A stretch of 64,000 nt of DNA, from NCBI GenBank assembly GCA_965243835.1, contig OZ251578.1, positions 558,001-622,000 on the forward strand. The letters are read 5' to 3'. Below are positions 50,601-59,791 of the stretch, in pieces. The notes below the pieces were generated by a model. It saw only the letters and a list, made by a program, of their open reading frames with translations, was not told where the DNA came from and searched no databases. This stretch comes from G965202665 sp965243835 (lineage in GTDB: Bacteria; Actinomycetota; Acidimicrobiia; Spongiisociales; Spongiisociaceae). Within the stretch, counting starts at the first letter, position 1; every line of letters begins with the position of its first letter. Made by a program: the position numbers and the translations under genes.

Positions 50601-53478
50601 GGATTTAGTGGTGTCGGTAACGGTCGGGGCATCGTCTCCGGAGTCGGCTCGGGGGGGCGGCGTTGATTTCACCGCCCCGGCGTCGCCGTTGCAACTGACT
50701 ATTCCCACCGGTTCTACTAGTAGCGCCAATACGTTGCTCACCGGTTTGGCGGTGACCGATGATGCGGTGGCGGAGGAGGCGGAAACGTTTCAGATTACCG
50801 GAACCGTCCCCGGCGGAACGGTTACTCCCGATACGCTCACTATCGGGGCCAGCGATAAGCAGTTGGAGGTGTCGGTGTCTCCGGAGGCGGTGGCGGAGCG
50901 GGCGACGGCGCATACGATTACGGTGACGGTCGGGTTCTCGGGCGAGTCTTCGGAGTTGGCGGCGGACACGACCGTGAACGTAGCGGTAGCGACCGGCGAC
51001 GCCAATGGGGCTGATTTGTCTACGTCCTGCCCGGATGCCAGCCAGGACGCTTGCACGGACACGGCTATGTTTGATATCAGCATCCCCGCCGGGCAACCCT
51101 CCGCTAATGGGACGTTTACCTTGACGGCCTACCAGGATAGTACTACGGAGGCGGGCGGAGAGACGTTGAAGGTTACGGCAACGGAGTCGGGGACGTCGAA
51201 CTCGGCTTCGGACACGTTGCGTATCACGGACTCCGGGATAGCAGTGGCGATACTTGATTCGGCTAATAACCCGCTGGCGGCGTTGGGGGAAGCCAGCGGC
51301 TCCTCGCAGGTGACGGTGCGGGTTACTTTGCCCCAGGCGGCTTCTTCCCGAACGGTGGTTGGTCTCAATGTAACCAGCGATGACGCTACTGTGAGCGACG
51401 ACGCCGTTTGGACGATACGGGAGGACTTTCGGGTGAGCGGCTTGACTGCCCCGTCCGGGACTCCCGCCGGGCACGCCCTGGGGGTCGTGGTCGAGAACGG
51501 CCAGCAGAGCGGGACGGCTACTTTCACGATCACGATCAACGACGACAACGTGGCTGAGGAAACCGAGACCATACGCATCACCGGCGGCGATGTGGCCTCG
51601 TTGCCGGTGACGGGAGCCGGTTTGAACATTACCGACAACGACGCCGCTCCCGCCAACATCGACCTGGTCCTGGAAACCACCGCCGGCGGCACTCTGACCA
51701 GCGTCCAAGAAGACGACAGCGAACCGACGGCAGTACGGATACGGGCTTCCTACCAGGGCGGCACGGTGCTCCACCGGGCGGTGACCATCCCCATAACGGT
51801 CGGCGACTCCTCCAACCCCTCGGGGGAGGCCGTCTCCGGGACCGACTACCAGGCGGTGACCGGCGCCGGCGTCACCATCCCCGCCTACCAGTCCAGCGGG
51901 CAGACCACGTTCAGTTTGAACCCGGAGGACGACACGGATGCCGAGGGGCCGGAAACGGTAACTATCACCGGAGCCCACGCCGACTACACCATAGGAAACG
52001 ACACTTTCACCATCACCATAATCGACGACGACGCGGCCATCACCCTTACCCTCCTCGATTCCGGCGACCAACCCCTGGACGCCCTGTCGGAAGGTACCGT
52101 CGCTACCGTCGTTACCGTGCGGGCCTCCTACCCCGGTACCAACACCTTGGACACCGCGCGGACCATACCGCTTAGCATTGAAGCGGGAACCGCCTCCGCC
52201 TCCGACTACCAAACGACGAGCGTCCCCGACCCGTTCTCGATCACCATCCCCCAAAACCAAACCAGCGCCACTGCGACTTTCACCATTGACCTGGGCGGGC
52301 CCCGCGATGACAGCATCGACGAACCAAACGAAACCCTGCGCGTAACCGGCGCTCTGGAGGGGTTCATCGTCAAATCCGCTGAGCTGGAGATTATCGACGA
52401 CGACCCCCCGCCCACCGGCATCAACCTGACGGTAAGCCCGAGGGAGGTCGCCGAGAACCGGGGAAGCAACCCTCTCGACGTACGGGTAACCGCCGCTTTG
52501 GTGGGCAACCTCCGCTCCCGACCCACCTCTGTGCGGGTAACCATCGGCGGAAGGGGAAGCACCGCTACCCGCAATAGCGATTACCGCGTCCGGGGATCTA
52601 CTGCTTTGACTGTCATCATCCCCGCCGAGGCTCGTAGCGGCCAGGGTTCTTTCTCCGTCGTCGTCGAAAGCGACACCTTATCCGAGCAAACGGAACGCGT
52701 CAGGATATCGGCTACCAGCGCCTTCGGCGGTGACACCGCCGACTTGTCAATAACCAACGTTAACCCCGCCCCCACCCCCAACCCCGGCGGAGGCGGTGGA
52801 GGAGGGGGAGGCGGTGGAGGCGGAGGGGGTGGTGCGCCACCCCCCGCTGGACCGCCCGCCGGACCGGTAGCCCCGCCCCCGCCCCCGGCGGAGCCAACCT
52901 GCCAGGGGCGGTTCTGCGATGAGGACGGCAGCGTCCACCAGGCCAACATCGAGCAAATCGCCGCCTGGGAGATCACCCTGGGTTGCGACGCCGACGACGC
53001 CACCAAGTTCTGCCCGTCGGCGCAGATCACCCGCCGGCAAATGGCCGCCTTCCTGTACCGGGCCGTCACCCGAATTGAAACCATCGAACCACCCGCCGAT
53101 ATAGAAATCAGCGACGTTCCCGCCGATGCCTGGTACCGCACTTTCGCCGATTGGGTGGTCTCCACCGGGGCGTTCGCCGCTCCCGATGGGGTGTTCAATC
53201 CCGGTGGGGTGGTTACCAGGGCGGATATGGCGGTGATGATGATCGCTTCTTTCCCCGACATAAACGCCGTGGACGAGCCCGAGGGCCTGTTCAACGACGT
53301 AGCGGGTGTAGACCCGGCCGTGGTCAGAGCCGTGGAGGGGATGTATCACACCGGGGTTACCAGGGGGTGCAGCGCCGAGCCTCTCAACTACTGCCCCGAC
53401 CAGCCGGTTACTCGGGCGCAGATGGCTTCTTTCTTCGTCCGCGCCGTCAACTACACCCCCGCCGCCGACGGCTCATAA
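47650..53478 (+). CDS. giant Calx-beta / SLH surface protein 1
   Basis: The 1942-residue protein has a signal peptide (MRRLLMGGLLAGGLLYFALP, cut near GAQ). More than a dozen Calx-beta-like repeats follow (recurring VTVTVGA, SSVTVTINSGDT, ETIRFTG, DDD/DND ends). A poly-Gly linker is at about 1712-1728 followed by Pro-rich sequence, and three SLH repeats lie at about 1750-1935 (TRRQMAAFLYRAV, TRADMAVMMIASF, TRAQMASFFVRAV). It should be exported and bound to the envelope by the SLH part; adhesion is the likely role. Residues about 275-420 (48475-48900) differ strongly from the paralogues. AAAGGAGG precedes ATG 47650; the upstream open frame to 47554 is the promoter region. Confidence 0.88.
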   Translation: MRRLLMGGLLAGGLLYFALPVGAQTPTITLSLVDSSDTSTEVTAIAEDGGAQTLRVKAVASAATSANVDVTVTVGASGGTAAEGASNDYTRSPSSVTVTINSGDTEGLSSDVTITPVDDATVEGDETIRFTGTATGHTVTQVDLALRDPTITLSLVRSSDTSTEVTAVEEDGGAQTLRVKAVALAATSANVDVTVTVGASGGTAAEGASNDYTRSPSSVTVTISSGGTEGFSNVTITPYSDTITEEHETIRFTGAATGYTVEMVDLEITDQDRVLRLTGAGSPSAMKTTALTRIENHQYRGYWVYIRGDLGGVANDVFTKSTSSTYGSQLRPRVVFGGGDAVGNDSDDMVNDYGSGYQEFQGDASYITIDSGDLGAKALSVQSTDNLTVNVNNDSKAEGDEVFYVQLKEDPAGFTHLKIPITILDDDTQVGLTVDADSEEDGNQAVVTEGDSGSGVSVSGGFSGLTSGPSPSSRAVTSSTISSATVVTLSAAGAMSPTAGQAGTNDLTYSPSTANTVTIPASTVSSTTAGTLAGLTITDDTVVEGPETFTVTGSSTYGDATAATVTIADDDANITLSVDTASVKEDAGAATVTVTARFAGQTSVLTAATDVAVTVGAGAGNGATPGTDFTTSGSGVTNNAFTISIPAGNTEANKTFTLTPTTDSDYTEGTEKIAISGTATVGNAVTVTPAEIDLREDIPVALSLHQAADGDPALSPPRAISESGGAQTVRVKATAVAAVSSAKTVTVTVGATGGDAALGASGDYTRSAATVNITIPNGDTEGEADVTITPRDDGVVEGAETIRFSGAGDGLAVTPVDLEITETIELTLSATAVGEGAGNAGAVTVTARFAGATSSGLTGATNVVLSFAAGANTQGTDFTAPGTAVTLSIPAGSTDSNAAALSGLGIAQDTIAEGTQSIAVTGSATGFIVSGAELGITDDDLGIMLAADTDNGMGGAQKDLSEGATAEVRVQASFASGVTNGLSEDLVVSVTVGASSPESARGGGVDFTAPASPLQLTIPTGSTSSANTLLTGLAVTDDAVAEEAETFQITGTVPGGTVTPDTLTIGASDKQLEVSVSPEAVAERATAHTITVTVGFSGESSELAADTTVNVAVATGDANGADLSTSCPDASQDACTDTAMFDISIPAGQPSANGTFTLTAYQDSTTEAGGETLKVTATESGTSNSASDTLRITDSGIAVAILDSANNPLAALGEASGSSQVTVRVTLPQAASSRTVVGLNVTSDDATVSDDAVWTIREDFRVSGLTAPSGTPAGHALGVVVENGQQSGTATFTITINDDNVAEETETIRITGGDVASLPVTGAGLNITDNDAAPANIDLVLETTAGGTLTSVQEDDSEPTAVRIRASYQGGTVLHRAVTIPITVGDSSNPSGEAVSGTDYQAVTGAGVTIPAYQSSGQTTFSLNPEDDTDAEGPETVTITGAHADYTIGNDTFTITIIDDDAAITLTLLDSGDQPLDALSEGTVATVVTVRASYPGTNTLDTARTIPLSIEAGTASASDYQTTSVPDPFSITIPQNQTSATATFTIDLGGPRDDSIDEPNETLRVTGALEGFIVKSAELEIIDDDPPPTGINLTVSPREVAENRGSNPLDVRVTAALVGNLRSRPTSVRVTIGGRGSTATRNSDYRVRGSTALTVIIPAEARSGQGSFSVVVESDTLSEQTERVRISATSAFGGDTADLSITNVNPAPTPNPGGGGGGGGGGGGGGGGAPPPAGPPAGPVAPPPPPAEPTCQGRFCDEDGSVHQANIEQIAAWEITLGCDADDATKFCPSAQITRRQMAAFLYRAVTRIETIEPPADIEISDVPADAWYRTFADWVVSTGAFAAPDGVFNPGGVVTRADMAVMMIASFPDINAVDEPEGLFNDVAGVDPAVVRAVEGMYHTGVTRGCSAEPLNYCPDQPVTRAQMASFFVRAVNYTPAADGS

Positions 53479-53505
53479 CCGCTCCGCGCAACACGACTCC
53501 CCTTG

Positions 53506-53745
53506 TTCCCCGGGGCGGGTGTCAAAAATATAGTCAAACCCCAACACTTTCATGATGAACCGATTGCCGTCGGCCTGTTCTAAAAGCACATCAGGCTGAC
53601 CCACCGGCCGACAACTCTGGTTGCGGGAGCGCCTCTTCTTGGGGTCGTTGGTTGGGCAAGCCGGAGGAGTCCTCCGGGTCATACGCAAAAGCGGCGAACA
53701 CCGGCAAAATCCAGGCTGGGAACCGGCTTGCGGGCTTCCTCGGGG
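53506..53745 (-). pseudogene. remnant of type III mod C-terminal domain
   Basis: Reading this strand gives GQPDVLLEQADGNRFIMKVL and GFDYIFDTR in one frame, and RKPASRFPAWILPVFAAFAY then DPEDSS in another. These match the Mod segments VGQPDVFLEQTDDDRF and LVFAAFAFDPEAS at 43461-44330. Nucleotide similarity is obvious, with frameshifts and an internal deletion. A second mod-like gene, or a duplicated piece of this one, once lay here directly before the promoter at 53766. Confidence 0.75.
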
Positions 53746-53765
53746 GGCGGCCGGGTGGGTCTGAC

Positions 53766-53793
53766 TTGACAAATTGGGGGGGGGGGGTAGCGT
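53766..53793 (+). promoter_or_regulatory. poly-G-spacer promoter of surface gene 2
   Basis: TTGACA (53766-53771) and TAGCGT (53788-53793) are separated by 16 nt, of which 53776-53787 are 12 G after AATT. Upstream GGGTCTGACTTGACA is shared with the promoter at 47547. Confidence 0.75.
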
Positions 53794-53868
53794 CTTCGGA
53801 AAAGGGCCTGTTGGGGTCCGGCACGGTCCCTTGGTTGTCGGGGACGGTTGATAGAAAGGAGGCAGGGG

Positions 53869-56800
53869 ATGCGTCGCTTGTTGATGGGAGTGTTGCTGGT
53901 AGGCGGTTTGTTGTACGTCGCCCTCCCGGCGGGGGCGCAGACGACTACGATAACGCTCAGCCTGGTGGACCCGTCGGATACTTCCACGGCGGTGACGGCG
54001 ATCGAGGAGGACGGCGGTGCGCAGACCTTGCAGGTGAAGGCGGTCGTTGCGTCGGCGCTGTCGAGTAGCGTGTCGGTGTCGGTGACGATAGCGGCGGGTA
54101 CGGCGACGGTTACTACGGATTATACGATTTCGGCAACCTCGACGTCGGTGACGATCAACTCGGGGGACACGCAGGGGTTGTCGTCTAGTTTTACGATCAC
54201 GCCGGCTACCGACACGATAACCGAGCAACATGAGACGATCCGGTTCACAGGCACGGCGTCCGGGTATACGGTATCGCCATCGCCGGTTGATTTGGCGATT
54301 ACGGATCAGGATCGGGTGATTTGGATGACGGCGGAGGGTAACGAGACGGATCCGAAAAAGAGGGCTTTGACGAGGATTGAGAATCATCGGCATCGGGATT
54401 TTTGGGTGTATGTGTATGGTGAGTTAGGCGGTTTTGCCGGTGGTGTGTTTACGGCTTCTACTGGTAACACGTATGGTTCGAATTTGGAAGCGGTGTTTAG
54501 ATTCCATAATGGAACTACTGATGGTATTGATGGTTCTACTCCTGGGTCCTCCGATTGGGCTTCTGACCACGCAACTGGAAGTACATCGGTTCGTGGTAGT
54601 ATTACTATTCCGGCTAGCGGTCTTGGGGCGGATGCGCTTTACGATGGACGTACTGATACTAAAAATATGGCTCTTAGGATAAATAATGATAGTAAGGCGG
54701 AGGGGGATGAGGTGTTTTACGCGGGGTTGACTAACCCGGCGGGTTTTACGCATCGTGGGGTGCCGATTACGATTTTGGATGATGATACGCAGGTTGGTTT
54801 GACGGTGGATACCGACAGCGGGGAGGATGGGAATCAGACGGTGTTGACGGAGGGAGATAGCGGGTCGGGGGTGTCCGTGTCGGCCAGGTTTTCGGGCAGA
54901 ACGCAGCGCGACGCGGACGGTAATAGCAATTCGCGGTCTGTGACGTCTTCGGCGATTGGGTCGGCGACGGTGGTGACGTTGTCGGCGGCGGGGGCGGCTT
55001 CTCCGAGTGCGGGGGAGGCGGGGACGGGTGATTTGACGTATTCGTCGACGGCGGATACGGTGACTATTCCGGCCCGGTCGGTGTCGTCGTCGGCGGCGGG
55101 CACGTTGGCGGGGTTGTCTGTTACCGATGATGATGTGGTGGAGGGTCCGGAGACGTTTACGGTGACGGGTTCGTCGTCGTTTGGGTCGGCGACGGCGGCG
55201 ACGTTGACGATCTTGGATGATGATGCGGATATTGCGTTGTCGGTGGATAGGGAGAGGGTGGCTGAGTCGGGGGGTGGGGTGGAGGTGACGGTTACGGCTT
55301 CGTTTTCGGGGTCGTCGTCGGTGCTTGGGTCGGCGACGAGTGTGGCGGTGACGGTGGGGGCGGCCGCTAGCAACGGGGCTACCCCGGGGACGGATTTCAA
55401 TACGTCGGGGTCGGGGGTGACGAATAATGCGTTCACGATTAGCATTCCGGCGGGGGATACGACGGCGAGCAAGACGTTTACGTTGACGCCTACGGCGGAT
55501 AATACCGATGAGGGGACGGAGACGGTGGCGGTTTCGGGGTCGGCGACGGTGGTGAATGCGGTTACGGTGACTTCGGCGGAGATTGACATCCTGGATCCGA
55601 GTAGCGCCGAATTGATTACTTTGAGTTTCCATGAGGCGTCCAGCGGAGATCCGGCGTTGTCGGGGGTCAGCGAGAGAGGCGGGGCGCAGACGGTGCGGGT
55701 GAAGGCCACCGCCGGGTCGGCGGTGGCGGCGGATACGACGGTGACGGTTACGGTGGGAGCGACAGGCGGGACGGCCGCCCGGGGGGCCTCGGGTGATTAC
55801 ACGCGGGGCGCGGGGACCGTGAATATAACTATTGCGAACGGGGATACCGATGGCACGGCGGATGTGACGATCACGCCCCGGGATGACGGGGTGGCGGAGG
55901 GGCCGGAGACGGTCCGGTTCACCGGGGCGGGCAGCGGGATTTTGGCGACCCCGGCTGATTTGGAGATTATGGAGACGATCGAACTGGTGTTGAGCGCAAC
56001 TGCGGTGGGTGAGGGGGATACGGACGCGGGAGCGGTGACGGCTACGGCCCGGTTCGCGGGGGCGTCTAGTTCGGTGTTGACGGGGGCGACGGATGTGGTG
56101 TTGTCGTTCGCGGCGGGCACTGAGGCGGAGGCGGCGGATTTCACCGCTCCAGGGACGGCGGTTACGTTGAGCATCCCGGGGGGTAGTACGTCCAGTAGCG
56201 CCACGGCGTTGTCGGGGTTGGGTATTACGCAGGACACAATTGCGGAAGGAGCCGAGGCGGTTGCGGTGGGCGGGGCCGTGACGGGGTTTATGGTCAGCGG
56301 GGCGGAGTTGGGGATTACTGATGATGATTTGGATGTGACGCTGGTCGCGGATACCGATAACGGAATGGGCGGAGCCCAGAAGGATTTGTCGGAGGGCGCG
56401 ACGGTGGAGGTGCGGGTGCAGGCCAGTTTCGCGTCGGGGGTGACCAACGGTTTGAGTGAGGGTTTGGTGGTGTCGGTTACGGCGGGGGCGTCGTCTCCGG
56501 AGTCGGCGAGGGGGGGCGGGGTTGATTTCACCGCCCCGGCGTCGCCGTTGCAACTGACGATTCCCACCGGTTCTGCTACTAGTAGTGCCAATACGTTGCT
56601 CACCGGGTTGGCGGTGACCGATGATGCGGTGGCGGAGGAGGCGGAGACGTTTCGGATTACCGGAACCGTCCCCGGCGGGACGGTTGCTTCGGATACGCTC
56701 ACGATCGGGGCCAGCGACAAGCAGTTGGAGGTGTCGGTTTCTCCGGAGGTGGTAGCGGAGCGGGCGGCGGAGCATACGATTACGGTGACGGTCGGGTTTT

Positions 56801-59334
56801 CGGGTTCGTCGTCGGAGTTGGCGTCGGCCACGACGGTGAACGTAGCAGTGGCGACCGGTGACACCGGCGGGGCTGGTTTGGCTACTTCTTCTTGCCCGGA
56901 TGCCAGCCAGGATGCTTGCACGGATACGGCTACGTTTGATATCAGCATCCCCGCCGGGCAACCCTCCGCTAATGGGACGTTTACTTTGTTCGCCCGGGCT
57001 GATGGGGAGACGGAGTCGGACGAGACGTTGAAGGTTACGGGAACGGAGTCGGGTACTTCCAACTCGGCTTCGGACACGTTGCGTATTACGGACTCCGGGA
57101 TAGAAGTGGCGATACTTGACTCGGCTGATGACCCGCTGGCGGCGTTGGGGGAAGCCAGCGGAGCGTCGCAGGTGACGGTGCGGGTGACTATGCCGCAAGC
57201 GGTCTCTTCCCGAACGGTGGTGGGTCTCAACGTAACCAGCTCGGATGCTACTGTGAGCGACGATGCCGTTTGGACGATACGGGAGGACTATCGGGTGAGT
57301 GGCTTGTCTGCCCCGTCCGGGACTCCCGCCGGGCATGCCCTGGGGGTGGTGGTCGAGAACGGCCAACAAACGGGGACGGCGACTTTCACGATCACGGTTC
57401 AGGACGATAATGTGGCGGAGGAAACCGAGACCATACGGATCACCGGCGGTGATGTGGGTTCGTTTCCGGTGACGGGAGCCGGTTTGGATATTACCGACAA
57501 CGACTCCGCTCCCGCCAACATCGACCTGGTCCTGGAAACCACAGACGGCGGCCCCCTGGCCAGCGTCCAAGAAGACGACAGCGACCCGACGACAGTGCGG
57601 ATACGGGCTTCCTACCAGGGCGGCACTGTGCTCCACCGGGCGGTGACCATCCCCATAACGGTGGGCGACTCCTCCAACCCCTCGGGGGAGGCCGCCTCCG
57701 GGACCGACTACCAGGCGGTGACCGGCGCCGGCGTCACCATCCCCGCCTACCAGTCCAGCGGGGAAACCACGTTCAGCCTGGACCCGGAGGACGACACCGC
57801 AGCCGAGGGGCCGGAAACGGTGACTATCACCGGAGCCCACGCCGATTACACCATAGACGACACTTTCACCATCACCATAATCGACGACGACGCCGCCATC
57901 ACCCTCACCCTCCTCGATTCCGGCGACCAACCCTTGGAAGCCCTGCCGGAAGGAACCGCCGCCACCGTCGTTACCGTGCGGGCCTCCTACCCCGGTACCA
58001 ACACCTTGGACACCGCGCAGACCATACCGCTTAGCATTGAAGCGGGAACCGCCTCCGCCTCCGATTATCAGACGTCGAATGTTCCCAACCCGTTCCAGAT
58101 CACCATCCCCCAAAGCCAGACCAGCGCCACCGCCGACTTCACTATCGACCTGAGCGGACCTCGCGATGACATCATCGACGAAGACGATGAAACCCTGCGC
58201 GTAACCGGCGCCCTGGCCGGGTTCATAGTCAACTCCGCCGAGCTGGAGATCACCGACGACGACCCTCCGCCCACCGGGATCAACTTGACGGTAAGCCCGC
58301 GTACGGTCGCCGAGAACCGGGGGAGCAGCCCCTTCGACGTACGGGTGACCGCCGCCTTGGTAGGCAGTCTCCGCTCCCAACCCACCCCCGTGCAGGTAAC
58401 CATCGGCGGAACGGGAAGCACCGCTGTCCGCAACAGCGACTACCGCGTCCGGGGATCCACTTCCCAGACCATCACCATCCCCGCCGAAGCCCGCAGCGGA
58501 CAAGGGTCTTTCTCCGTAGTCATCGAAAGCGACACCCGATCCGAGCAAACGGAACGCATCAGGATATCGGCCGCCAGCGCTTTCGGCAATGACACCGCCG
58601 ACTTGTCAATCACTAACGTTAACCCCGCACCCACCCCCAACCCCGGCGGAGGGGGCGGTGGTGGAGGGGGAGGCGGAGGCGGCGGGGGTGGTGCGCCGCC
58701 CCCCGCTGGACCGCCCGCCGGACCGGTTGGCCCGCCCCCGCCCCCGGCGGAGCCAACCTGTCAGGGGCGGTTCTGCGATGAGGACGGCAGCGTCCACCAA
58801 GCCAACATCGAGCAAATCGCCGCCTGGGAGATCACCTTGGGTTGCGACGCGAACGATGCCACCAAGTTCTGTCCGTCGGCGCAGATCACCCGCCGGCAAA
58901 TGGCCGCCTTCCTCTACCGGGCCGTCAACCGACTCGGGCCCATCGCACCCCCCGCCGATATAGAAATCAGCGATGTTCCCGCCGATGCCTGGTATCGCAC
59001 TTTTGCCGATTGGGTGGTTTCCACTGGGGCGTTCGCCGCTCCCGATGGGGTGTTCAATCCCGGCGGGGTGGTTACCCGGGCGGATATGGCGGTGATGATG
59101 ATCGCCTCCTTCCCCGACATTAACGCGGTGGACGAACCGGAGGGTCTGTTCAACGATGTGGCGGGTGTAGCCCCGGAGGTGGTGCGGGCGGTGGAGGGGA
59201 TGTATCACACCGGGGTTACCAGGGGGTGCAGCACCGAGCCTCTCAACTACTGTCCCGACCAACCCGTCACTCGGGCGCAGATGGCTTCTTTCTTCGTCCG
59301 CGCCGTCAACTACACTCCCCCGACCGGCAACTAA
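53869..59334 (+). CDS. giant Calx-beta / SLH surface protein 2
   Basis: The 1821-residue paralogue of the gene at 47650 has the same plan: signal peptide (MRRLLMGVLLVGGLLYVALP), Calx-beta-like repeats, a poly-Gly/Pro linker at about 1600, and three C-terminal SLH repeats. It lacks one of the tandem N-terminal repeats found in paralogues 1 and 3, which explains the shorter length. The AT-rich segment 54310-54770 is divergent. From about 56300 to the end it is nearly the same as paralogue 1. ATG 53869 has AGAAAGGAGG upstream; the ATG at 53848 is in the leader. Confidence 0.88.
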   Translation: MRRLLMGVLLVGGLLYVALPAGAQTTTITLSLVDPSDTSTAVTAIEEDGGAQTLQVKAVVASALSSSVSVSVTIAAGTATVTTDYTISATSTSVTINSGDTQGLSSSFTITPATDTITEQHETIRFTGTASGYTVSPSPVDLAITDQDRVIWMTAEGNETDPKKRALTRIENHRHRDFWVYVYGELGGFAGGVFTASTGNTYGSNLEAVFRFHNGTTDGIDGSTPGSSDWASDHATGSTSVRGSITIPASGLGADALYDGRTDTKNMALRINNDSKAEGDEVFYAGLTNPAGFTHRGVPITILDDDTQVGLTVDTDSGEDGNQTVLTEGDSGSGVSVSARFSGRTQRDADGNSNSRSVTSSAIGSATVVTLSAAGAASPSAGEAGTGDLTYSSTADTVTIPARSVSSSAAGTLAGLSVTDDDVVEGPETFTVTGSSSFGSATAATLTILDDDADIALSVDRERVAESGGGVEVTVTASFSGSSSVLGSATSVAVTVGAAASNGATPGTDFNTSGSGVTNNAFTISIPAGDTTASKTFTLTPTADNTDEGTETVAVSGSATVVNAVTVTSAEIDILDPSSAELITLSFHEASSGDPALSGVSERGGAQTVRVKATAGSAVAADTTVTVTVGATGGTAARGASGDYTRGAGTVNITIANGDTDGTADVTITPRDDGVAEGPETVRFTGAGSGILATPADLEIMETIELVLSATAVGEGDTDAGAVTATARFAGASSSVLTGATDVVLSFAAGTEAEAADFTAPGTAVTLSIPGGSTSSSATALSGLGITQDTIAEGAEAVAVGGAVTGFMVSGAELGITDDDLDVTLVADTDNGMGGAQKDLSEGATVEVRVQASFASGVTNGLSEGLVVSVTAGASSPESARGGGVDFTAPASPLQLTIPTGSATSSANTLLTGLAVTDDAVAEEAETFRITGTVPGGTVASDTLTIGASDKQLEVSVSPEVVAERAAEHTITVTVGFSGSSSELASATTVNVAVATGDTGGAGLATSSCPDASQDACTDTATFDISIPAGQPSANGTFTLFARADGETESDETLKVTGTESGTSNSASDTLRITDSGIEVAILDSADDPLAALGEASGASQVTVRVTMPQAVSSRTVVGLNVTSSDATVSDDAVWTIREDYRVSGLSAPSGTPAGHALGVVVENGQQTGTATFTITVQDDNVAEETETIRITGGDVGSFPVTGAGLDITDNDSAPANIDLVLETTDGGPLASVQEDDSDPTTVRIRASYQGGTVLHRAVTIPITVGDSSNPSGEAASGTDYQAVTGAGVTIPAYQSSGETTFSLDPEDDTAAEGPETVTITGAHADYTIDDTFTITIIDDDAAITLTLLDSGDQPLEALPEGTAATVVTVRASYPGTNTLDTAQTIPLSIEAGTASASDYQTSNVPNPFQITIPQSQTSATADFTIDLSGPRDDIIDEDDETLRVTGALAGFIVNSAELEITDDDPPPTGINLTVSPRTVAENRGSSPFDVRVTAALVGSLRSQPTPVQVTIGGTGSTAVRNSDYRVRGSTSQTITIPAEARSGQGSFSVVIESDTRSEQTERIRISAASAFGNDTADLSITNVNPAPTPNPGGGGGGGGGGGGGGGGAPPPAGPPAGPVGPPPPPAEPTCQGRFCDEDGSVHQANIEQIAAWEITLGCDANDATKFCPSAQITRRQMAAFLYRAVNRLGPIAPPADIEISDVPADAWYRTFADWVVSTGAFAAPDGVFNPGGVVTRADMAVMMIASFPDINAVDEPEGLFNDVAGVAPEVVRAVEGMYHTGVTRGCSTEPLNYCPDQPVTRAQMASFFVRAVNYTPPTGN

Positions 59335-59350
59335 ATCAACACCCCCAACC

Positions 59351-59387
59351 GCCCGGCCCTCCTTACCCAACACCGGGGGGGCCGGGC
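59351..59387 (+). terminator. terminator after surface gene 2
   Basis: GCCCGGCCC (59351-59359) pairs with GGGCCGGGC (59379-59387), with three further pairs inside, and is followed by CCTTTCC. It lies 17 nt after the stop at 59334. The rest of 59388-59676 holds no recognisable gene. Confidence 0.6.
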
Positions 59388-59676
59388 CCTTTCCTGTAGA
59401 CGGCAACCGGCCGTACAGGGTTATCCGAAATAGTCCGGCCGGGCATCGCCTTCTCCTGACCCCCGCCCGGTTCCCGCCCCTTAACCGCGAACCCTTTCGC
59501 GGGCATGAGCGTCCCTTGGTGTCTCCTTGTTAATAGTTAATAGCTGGGAGGAATGCCGCAAGATTCACTTTTTCGCCGTCGGGCCGTACCGGATTTGGAT
59601 GTCCCTGCGTTCGGCATTCGGCGGGCCTCCGGGTGGTGTTTTACTGGGCCGGGGTTGGCGGCCGCTGGGAGGCAAT

Positions 59677-59703
59677 TTGACAAATTGGGGGGGGGGGTAG
59701 CGT
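59677..59703 (+). promoter_or_regulatory. poly-G-spacer promoter of surface gene 3
   Basis: TTGACA (59677-59682) and TAGCGT (59698-59703) are separated by 15 nt, of which 59687-59697 are 11 G after AATT. This tract is one shorter than the other three, direct evidence that the tract length varies between copies of the module. Confidence 0.75.
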
Positions 59704-59791
59704 TTTTCGAGTACCGGGCCTGTTGGGGTCCGCAACGGCCCCCTTGGTTGTCGGGGACGGTTGATAGCAGGGGATAGAAAGGAGGCGAGGG

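Noticed and set aside
52785..52840. Poly-Gly coding stretch (also 58645-58700) as a homopolymer switch
   Set aside because: It is encoded by mixed GGC/GGA/GGT/GGG codons with no long single-base run, so it is a protein linker rather than a slippage site.
54424..58548. Minus-strand open frame of 1374 codons opposite surface gene 2
   Set aside because: Arg/His/Gly-rich shadow of the repeated Calx-beta coding sequence. The plus strand has clear domains, signal peptide and ribosome site.
59677..59703. Poly-G tracts as assembly or sequencing artefacts only
   Set aside because: Exact lengths may be wrong, but their repeated position between good -35 and -10 boxes and in methylase genes cannot be explained by error alone. 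Kept as findings with that caveat.
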